5,845 bases of DNA from Methanomicrobiales archaeon (lineage in GTDB: Archaea > Halobacteriota > Methanomicrobia > Methanomicrobiales > Methanoculleaceae), in assembly GCA_012510335.1 (NCBI GenBank), contig JAAZIF010000137.1, positions 1 through 5,845 on the forward strand, read 5' to 3'. The notes beneath the pieces are model-generated. The model did no database searches. It had not been told where the DNA came from and was given only the letters and a program-made list of their open reading frames with translations. Positions 1 to 3,857 of this stretch are shown here, piece by piece (position 1 is the stretch's first letter; the number at the start of each line of letters is the position of its first letter). The translations under genes were made by a program, and so were the position numbers.

Positions 1-15
1 GTGACAAACATAAAG

Positions 16-25
16 GGAAGGAGTG
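16..25 (+). promoter_or_regulatory. Shine-Dalgarno site deciding the beta-subunit start
   Basis: GGAAGGAGTG contains the GGAG core complementary to the archaeal 16S rRNA 3' end and sits 8 nt before the TTG at 34. It lies inside the reading frame that starts with GTG at position 1, which argues that the longer reading is untranslated leader. The window begins at that GTG, so an even earlier start or the promoter cannot be seen. Confidence 0.65.
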
Positions 26-33
26 TAAACAAT

Positions 34-915
34 TTGTCCACGATTCCGAAGGAAGAGTACCTGCTCAAATGCACCTCTGCCTGTGCGGGGTGCAGCTCTT
101 CCCTGTGTCTGCGCTACGTGCTCAAAGCCGCCGGCCCGGATTCTGTCCTGGTAGTGCCTGCCTGCTGCACCAGCGTCATACAGGGTATATACCCCGGCAC
201 GGCGATGAACGTGCCCGTATATAACATAGCGTTTGCTGCAGCTGCCGCCTGCGCCTCCGGCATGAGCAACGCCTTTGAGGCACTTGGAAAAGAGACCAAC
301 GTCATCGTCTACGCAGGCGACGGCGGGACCGTTGATATCGGAATTCAGGCTCTCTCCGGTGCTTTTGAACGCGGTACCGACTTCCTCTACATCTGCTACG
401 ACAACGAGGCTTACGGAAACACCGGCATGCAGCGGTCGGGCGCAACACCTCTAGGGGCACGCACCACGACGACCCCGGGCGGCAAGCCCACTGCGAAGAA
501 GGATCTCGATCGCATCGTCGAGGCCCATAACCCACCCTACATGGCGACAGCCTGCAGCGCCTACCCTCTCGATCTCTACAAGAAGGTCAAGAAGGCGCTC
601 TCGATCCGGGGGCCGACGTTCATCCATATCCTGGCACCCTGCCCCCCTGGGTGGCGCTACCCCTCAGAGAAGACCGTTGAGATAGGGAAGCTCGCGGTTA
701 AGACCGGAACATGGGTTCTCTACGAGCGTGAGTTCGGGAACCTCAAGATAAACGGCCCGTCGAAGGCGGCGATGAGGAACCCGGCGCCGATCGAGGATTA
801 CATCGGGGCGCAGGGCCGGTTCAGGAACGTGAGCCCCGAGATCCTGAACGAGATGCGGCAAGAGGTGGAGCGGAATATCCAGCGCCTCTCCCGCGAGGAG
901 GCCGGCACATGCTGA
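34..915 (+). CDS. porB: 2-oxoacid (probably pyruvate):ferredoxin oxidoreductase, beta subunit
   Basis: This is the thiamine diphosphate (TPP) and Fe-S binding subunit of a four-subunit cytoplasmic enzyme that reversibly converts a 2-oxoacid plus CoA to acyl-CoA, CO2 and reduced ferredoxin. Residues are numbered from the TTG at 34. The proximal-cluster cysteines are visible as CAGC (C17, C20), a CC pair (C44/C45) and C203 in the family signature APCPPGW. GDGGT (95-99) is the TPP/Mg motif. YDNEAYGNTG (122-131) matches the family's YDNEAYxNTG, whose last Asn (N129) aligns with an active-site Asn of Desulfovibrio africanus PFOR. The length of 293 residues is normal. I prefer TTG at 34 because GGAAGGAGTG (16-25) lies 8 nt before it and the codons before it look like leader. 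GTG at position 1 is the longer alternative and would give 304 residues. The last 7 bases overlap the alpha gene. Family assignment is firm, but pyruvate versus 2-oxoisovalerate specificity is inferred. Confidence 0.93.
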   Translation: MSTIPKEEYLLKCTSACAGCSSSLCLRYVLKAAGPDSVLVVPACCTSVIQGIYPGTAMNVPVYNIAFAAAAACASGMSNAFEALGKETNVIVYAGDGGTVDIGIQALSGAFERGTDFLYICYDNEAYGNTGMQRSGATPLGARTTTTPGGKPTAKKDLDRIVEAHNPPYMATACSAYPLDLYKKVKKALSIRGPTFIHILAPCPPGWRYPSEKTVEIGKLAVKTGTWVLYEREFGNLKINGPSKAAMRNPAPIEDYIGAQGRFRNVSPEILNEMRQEVERNIQRLSREEAGTC

Positions 916-2021
916 CGATCGCAACCGGAAACAAGGCGGTGGCGACCGCTGTCCGTGATGCAAAACCGGGCGTCATAGCCGCGTACCCGATCACCCCCCA
1001 GACCGAGATCGTCGAGCAGATCGCTGAATACGTAACCGCCGGCGATCTTGTGAGCCAGTACATACCGGTGGAGAGCGAACACTCGGCCATGGCCGCCTGC
1101 ATCGGGGCGAGCGTTGGCGGTGTCCGCACATTCACGGCGACGAGTTCGCACGGTCTCCTCTACATGCACGAGCTGGTCCACTGGGCAACGGGCGCGCGCC
1201 TGCCGATCGTCATGGCGAACGTCAACCGTGCCCTCGGGCCGGGCTGGAACACCTGGGCCGAGCACACCGACGCCTTCTCCCAGCGCGACACCGGCTGGCT
1301 GCAGGTCTTCGTGGGCACGGTCCAGGAGGCCTACGATGCCACCCTGATGGCGTTTAAGATCGCCGAGGATGAGCGAGTTCTCCTCCCGGTGATGGTCAAC
1401 CTGGACGGGTTCTCGCTCAGCCACATCATGCAATCGCTTGAGACGGTGGAGATTGGCGATTTCCTGCCCCCTTACAGCCTCCCGCACGCCATCGACACAG
1501 AGAACCCCTGCGGCTACGGGCCCATGACCGGGCCGAACGATTACTTCCGGTTCCGCTGGGATATAGAGCGCTCGATGCGCGATTCCAGGTCTGTGATCGC
1601 GGATGTCGAGCGCGAGTTTGCGGAGCGGTTCGGGCGCTCCTACGGCCCCACCGAGGATTACCGGTGTGAGGATGCCGAGGTTGTCGTCATCGGCATGGGG
1701 ACGCTCGGGAAAGAGGCAGAGGTGGCGGTCGACCGCCTCCGTAGCGAGGGTGTAGCGGCCGGGTCAATGCGCCTGCGCTGGTTCCGGCCCTTCCCGGATA
1801 TCGATATCGCCGGCCGGGATCTCGTCGTGATCGACCGGGGCTACTCCTTCGGCTTCGGCGGCGTGGTGGCGCATTCCATCAGGTCAAAGACGGGTGCCGA
1901 ACCCTACAGCGTGATCGCCGGCCTCGGCGGCCAGGAGGTCACATACAACGATATAGCGGACTTCGTCAGGGACCGGCGTCCCGGCGAGGAGATGTGGTTC
2001 GGGGTGAGCGAAGATGTATGA
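909..2021 (+). CDS. porA: 2-oxoacid (probably pyruvate):ferredoxin oxidoreductase, alpha subunit
   Basis: This subunit completes the active site with the beta subunit. It carries the pyrimidine-binding TPP domain (roughly residues 1-230) and the C-terminal transketolase-like domain II (roughly 250-345). AYPITPQT (25-32) is the family signature, and T29 aligns with substrate-contacting Thr31 of D. africanus PFOR. In ESEHSA (55-60), E57 is the expected cofactor-activating Glu. R107 in NRALGPGWN aligns with substrate-binding Arg114. QRDTGW (125-130) and the LLPVMVNLDGF stretch are also typical. FRPFP and the DRGYSFGFGG stretch mark the C-terminal domain. At 370 residues it is slightly shorter than many PorA proteins (about 380-400) but not truncated. 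The ATG at 909 is preceded by GAGGAGG (895-901) with 7-nt spacing and overlaps the beta gene by 7 bases, so translation is probably coupled. The NRALGPGWNTWAEHTD variant differs from the NRALSAPIN-like form of many pyruvate enzymes, so another 2-oxoacid remains possible. Confidence 0.93.
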   Translation: MLTIATGNKAVATAVRDAKPGVIAAYPITPQTEIVEQIAEYVTAGDLVSQYIPVESEHSAMAACIGASVGGVRTFTATSSHGLLYMHELVHWATGARLPIVMANVNRALGPGWNTWAEHTDAFSQRDTGWLQVFVGTVQEAYDATLMAFKIAEDERVLLPVMVNLDGFSLSHIMQSLETVEIGDFLPPYSLPHAIDTENPCGYGPMTGPNDYFRFRWDIERSMRDSRSVIADVEREFAERFGRSYGPTEDYRCEDAEVVVIGMGTLGKEAEVAVDRLRSEGVAAGSMRLRWFRPFPDIDIAGRDLVVIDRGYSFGFGGVVAHSIRSKTGAEPYSVIAGLGGQEVTYNDIADFVRDRRPGEEMWFGVSEDV

Positions 2022-2541
2022 GATCAGGATCCACTCCCGGGGCGGGCAGGGCGGTGTCACCGCCGCCCGCCTGCTCGCCCTCGCGGCGTTCCGGGACGGA
2101 AAATACGCAACCGCCTGTCCGTTCTACGGGGCGGAGAGGCGCGGCGCGCCGGTCGTCTCGTTCGTCAGGATAGATGACGAACCGATCAAGATATACAGCC
2201 AGATCCATGAACCTGACCTTGTGATCGTGCTTGATACGAGCATCATGGATGTCGTGGACGTCCTGCAGGGTTTAAAAGAGGATGGGACGGTGCTCATAAA
2301 CAGCGCCCATGTGCTTGAGGGGTGCGCCGCGGCCTGCCTTCACGTCGACCTTACCGGGATTGCACTCGCGACAGACCTCGTGATCGCCGGGAGCCCCATC
2401 TTAAACACCCCTGTGCTCGGGGCGCTCGCGAAGATGGGTATTGTCACGCTTCCCTCGGTGCGGGATGCGATCAGGGAGATGTTTGCCGATGAACGGAATG
2501 TACAGGCTGCTGAAGCGGCGCATGAGGAGTTGAAGGTATGA
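2014..2541 (+). CDS. porG: 2-oxoacid (probably pyruvate):ferredoxin oxidoreductase, gamma subunit
   Basis: This is the structural third subunit of the enzyme encoded by the two preceding genes and corresponds to PFOR domain III. The N-terminal signature SRGGQGGVTAA (residues 8-18) matches the family's GRGGQGxVTAA. PFYGAERRGAPVVSF (36-50) matches the conserved FFGxERRGAPV motif. EPDLVIVLDTSIM and the later GSPILNTPVLGA segment are typical of the C-terminal half. The length of 175 residues is full for the family. The ATG at 2014 overlaps the alpha stop by 8 bases. GGGGTGA at 2001-2007, 6 nt upstream, is a good archaeal Shine-Dalgarno. No other in-frame start competes well, because an earlier one would lie deeper inside alpha. 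There is no signal peptide or membrane segment, as expected for a soluble complex. Confidence 0.94.
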   Translation: MYEIRIHSRGGQGGVTAARLLALAAFRDGKYATACPFYGAERRGAPVVSFVRIDDEPIKIYSQIHEPDLVIVLDTSIMDVVDVLQGLKEDGTVLINSAHVLEGCAAACLHVDLTGIALATDLVIAGSPILNTPVLGALAKMGIVTLPSVRDAIREMFADERNVQAAEAAHEELKV

Positions 2542-2783
2542 GAGAGAGACTTGCGCTCAGCAGGCCCAGGGAGGCCTCTTCGGGGAAGACGGGATCGTGG
2601 CGGACGTTTCGGCCCGTCGTGGATAAGGAGGCCTGCAACGCCTGCGGGCTCTGCGCCCAGTACTGCCCGGACGGGGTCATCGACGAGGATCTCAACGTAG
2701 ACCTCGACTTCTGCAAGGGCTGCGGCATATGCGCGAACGAGTGCCCGAAGGATGCCATCACTATGGTGCGGGAGGAGCGCTGA
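2538..2783 (+). CDS. porD: 2-oxoacid (probably pyruvate):ferredoxin oxidoreductase, delta subunit (2x[4Fe-4S])
   Basis: This is the small ferredoxin-like subunit that passes electrons from the catalytic core to external ferredoxin. It has two classical [4Fe-4S] motifs: CNACGLCAQYCP (C33, C36, C39, C43) and CKGCGICANECP (C59, C62, C65, C69). A GSWRTFRPVVD segment (19-29) ahead of the clusters is characteristic of PorD/VorD rather than of free ferredoxins. The length of 81 residues is normal for the family. Its ATG overlaps the gamma stop in an ATGA arrangement, with GAGGAG (2524-2529) 8 nt upstream, so it is the last gene of a coupled operon. Its final 23 bp, including the stop, overlap the 3' end of the convergent zinc-ribbon gene. 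The eight Cys ligands are all present, so it should be functional. Confidence 0.95.
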   Translation: MRERLALSRPREASSGKTGSWRTFRPVVDKEACNACGLCAQYCPDGVIDEDLNVDLDFCKGCGICANECPKDAITMVREER

Positions 2784-3150
2784 CCCCCTCTTCGTCGATG
2801 GGGCACTGGCCGATGTACTCCAGGTTGAACCGGTAGAAGTGCGTGTAACCGCAGTTCTGGCACCGGGTTGTAAGGTGGTTTGTCCCGACGACGAGGTCGT
2901 GCGCCCCTAAAACCCCACAATTTTTACACTGCGCGTCTGTCTTGAGGCTCCAGACATCATAGCGCCCGATATACGTGCAGACGCCGACCACGCCCATGTT
3001 CTCAAACCTCGGTATGAATATCCGTGTCGCCCCGCAGTTTGAACAGATAACCTGCGCCTGCGCGGAGACCGCTTTTATGACCTGATCGGCATACTCGCCG
3101 CAGTTGTAACAGTCGGTGCGGTACCTGGTGAAGACGAACTGCTCGCTCAT
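2761..3150 (-). CDS. Tandem double zinc-ribbon protein of unknown function
   Basis: I do not recognise a named family. The 129-residue product has four CxxC pairs: C14/C17, C36/C39, C75/C78 and C97/C100. They form two units of identical spacing, CxxC-x18-CxxC, offset by 61 residues, and each second pair continues into an aromatic or hydrophobic strand (RIFIPRF, HFYRFNL). This is what two tandem zinc ribbons, likely binding one zinc each, would look like. C58 and C116 are extra. The C-terminus is short and Pro/Ala-rich. There is no signal peptide, membrane segment or catalytic motif. Nucleic-acid or protein binding is plausible but inferred only from the fold. The gene has its own TATA box 20-30 nt before the ATG and no Shine-Dalgarno, so it is probably leaderless. 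It converges on the oxidoreductase operon with a 23-bp 3' overlap. High third-position GC and the repeated Cys pattern make coding near certain. Confidence 0.9.
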   Translation of the reverse strand: MSEQFVFTRYRTDCYNCGEYADQVIKAVSAQAQVICSNCGATRIFIPRFENMGVVGVCTYIGRYDVWSLKTDAQCKNCGVLGAHDLVVGTNHLTTRCQNCGYTHFYRFNLEYIGQCPIDEEGVSAPPAP

Positions 3151-3169
3151 GTATGATACTTGACGCCCC

Positions 3170-3179
3170 TTAAATAAAA
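3170..3179 (-). promoter_or_regulatory. TATA box of the zinc-ribbon gene (leaderless promoter)
   Basis: Read on the minus strand this is TTTTATTTAA, an AT-rich island in GC-rich surroundings. Its centre lies about 24-25 nt before the A of the ATG at 3150, the normal archaeal distance from TATA to transcription start. No Shine-Dalgarno lies between, so transcription probably starts at or beside the ATG. Confidence 0.65.
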
Positions 3180-3186
3180 CATCCTC

Positions 3187-3208
3187 TCCCGTGCTTCAGT
3201 GCAGGGGA
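3187..3208. repeat. GC-rich imperfect hairpin between divergent promoters
   Basis: TCCC-g-TGC (3187-3194) pairs with GCA-g-GGGA (3201-3208) around the loop TTCAGT: seven base pairs with one G-G mismatch. The right arm also forms an overlapping alternative hairpin, AGGGG (3203-3207) with CCCCT (3213-3217), and CCCG/CGGG (3219-3222 and 3227-3230) follows. The look resembles the subterminal hairpins at the ends of IS200/IS605-type elements, but no transposase or second end is present, so a relic is speculative. A regulatory site between the two promoters is an alternative. Confidence 0.4.
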
Positions 3209-3247
3209 TTCGCCCCTCCCCGGTGGCGGGATGAACAGGGATAACCA

Positions 3248-3255
3248 TTAAATAT
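3248..3255 (+). promoter_or_regulatory. TATA box of the hsp20 gene
   Basis: TTAAATAT stands out in a GC-rich region. A transcription start about 25 nt downstream falls near 3276-3278 and leaves a leader of roughly 20 nt that contains the GGGAGGT ribosome-binding site. This placement also excludes the TTG at 3272 as a start. Confidence 0.65.
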
Positions 3256-3281
3256 CACTACTGCACCTCTGTTGCTATCCA

Positions 3282-3288
3282 GGGAGGT
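3282..3288 (+). promoter_or_regulatory. Shine-Dalgarno site deciding the hsp20 start
   Basis: GGGAGGT lies 7 nt before the ATG at 3296 and is a near-perfect archaeal ribosome-binding site. It lies inside the longer in-frame reading that would begin with TTG at 3272, so the ATG is the better start. Confidence 0.8.
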
Positions 3289-3295
3289 TATCAGA

Positions 3296-3598
3296 ATGGC
3301 AGCATTGAGAGTCGCACCGTATGTCTGTGTCTATTCGGATGAGAATGAAGAGAATCTCCACATCGAGATCGAACTGCCGGGCGTCGAGAAGAGGGATATC
3401 ACATTCAGGATGCAGGAGACCGGTTTCTCCATCGATGCAGTCCGCGGTGATGTCCGCTACGTCGGCACCTACGCGGTCAGCTGCCCCGTCGATCCCGATC
3501 GGGCGAAAGCAACCTTCAAAAACGGTCTCCTGACCGTTGACGTTCCCTACATAGAGCCAACCCCGGAAGAGGTTAAGGAGATCGCTATCACGGAGTGA
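3296..3598 (+). CDS. Small heat-shock protein, Hsp20/alpha-crystallin family
   Basis: This is a predicted ATP-independent cytoplasmic chaperone that holds unfolding proteins. The product is 100 residues and nearly all alpha-crystallin domain. HIEIELPGVEKRDI (22-35) matches the LPGv-k-di signature. The ATFKNGLLTVDVP stretch (72-84) matches the family's A-x-x-x-NGvLtv-vP strand. The C-terminus ends KEIAITE, giving the I-x-I anchor (I96-A97-I98) that docks neighbouring dimers in sHsp oligomers. The N-terminal arm before the first beta strand is only about 10-20 residues, whereas many archaeal Hsp20 proteins have 30-50, so this is a minimal member with a total length well below the usual 140-165. 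The ATG is chosen on the Shine-Dalgarno and TATA positions; an upstream TTG would add eight residues. It has its own promoter and is divergent from the zinc-ribbon gene. Heat induction is plausible, but no recognised operator is visible. Confidence 0.9.
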   Translation: MAALRVAPYVCVYSDENEENLHIEIELPGVEKRDITFRMQETGFSIDAVRGDVRYVGTYAVSCPVDPDRAKATFKNGLLTVDVPYIEPTPEEVKEIAITE

Positions 3599-3602
3599 TG
3601 GA

Positions 3603-3607
3603 TTTTT
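3603..3607 (+). terminator. Candidate T-run terminator after hsp20
   Basis: A run of five T starts 5 nt after the hsp20 stop codon. Oligo-T tracts on the coding strand are the usual archaeal termination signal, and this one is short, so the call is tentative. A GC-rich foldable segment follows it rather than preceding it, unlike a bacterial intrinsic terminator. Confidence 0.35.
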
Positions 3608-3827
3608 ACGGCCGGCGAGCGAGGCATGCGCGGCGTGAGCCTGGCGAGTGAGATCGGCCCTGGACCAGGTGGCCGGCAGATCTGCACCTTCTCACCGTCC
3701 TTCCAAAAGACCCGGCCCAAATCCCGCCAGGAGCCCGGCCGGCCGTTCAGGGCCCACTCCGGCACCTGCTCTGCCACCACCGGGCGATCGATTGACCTCA
3801 CCCAATGCCTGCCGGCGGGGAGACATC

Positions 3828-3834
3828 TTTATTA
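3828..3834 (+). promoter_or_regulatory. TATA box of the DUF255 gene (near-leaderless promoter)
   Basis: TTTATTA in a GC-rich context is centred about 27 nt before the ATG at 3858. Transcription should therefore begin at about 3855-3858, and no Shine-Dalgarno precedes the ATG, so the transcript is probably leaderless or has only a few leader bases. Confidence 0.6.
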
Positions 3835-3857
3835 CAAGACATCCGCACATCAGATGC

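Larger units (their letters stand above)
3599..3857. other. GC-rich intergenic region between hsp20 and the DUF255 gene
   Basis: No gene is confidently supported in these 259 bases. From left to right it holds a T5 tract, a segment enclosed by GGCCG (3610-3614) and CGGCC (3655-3659) with an inner AGGC/GCCT pair, and two near-copies of GGCGAGYGAG (3614-3623 and 3643-3652). It then has CCTGGACCAGG (3659-3669), a perfect 10-bp palindrome GCAGATCTGC (3676-3685), a GGCCGGCC palindrome (3737-3744), and the TATA box of the next gene. A minus-strand reading from GTG at 3801 to a stop at 3547 (84 codons) has codon-like composition over its first half. It lacks a clear ribosome-binding site and runs into hsp20 antisense, so I do not annotate it as a gene. 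Confidence 0.5.

Noticed and set aside
798..1487. A 229-codon minus-strand frame and a 104-codon companion opposite the alpha subunit
   Set aside because: They are antisense to a well-supported alpha-subunit gene, show no recognisable motif, and have the His/Arg-rich composition of shadow frames.
2538..2783. A free-standing ferredoxin rather than a delta subunit
   Set aside because: The GSWRTFRP segment, the ATGA overlap with the gamma gene and the operon position identify it as the oxidoreductase delta subunit.
2471..2920. A 149-codon minus-strand frame spanning the gamma and delta genes and the end of the zinc-ribbon gene
   Set aside because: It conflicts with three supported genes and encodes a repetitive HisProGln-rich product without motifs.
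3272..3295. An eight-residue N-terminal extension of Hsp20 from TTG at 3272
   Set aside because: The GGGAGGT ribosome-binding site lies inside the extension, 7 nt before ATG 3296, and the TATA box predicts transcription starting after 3272.
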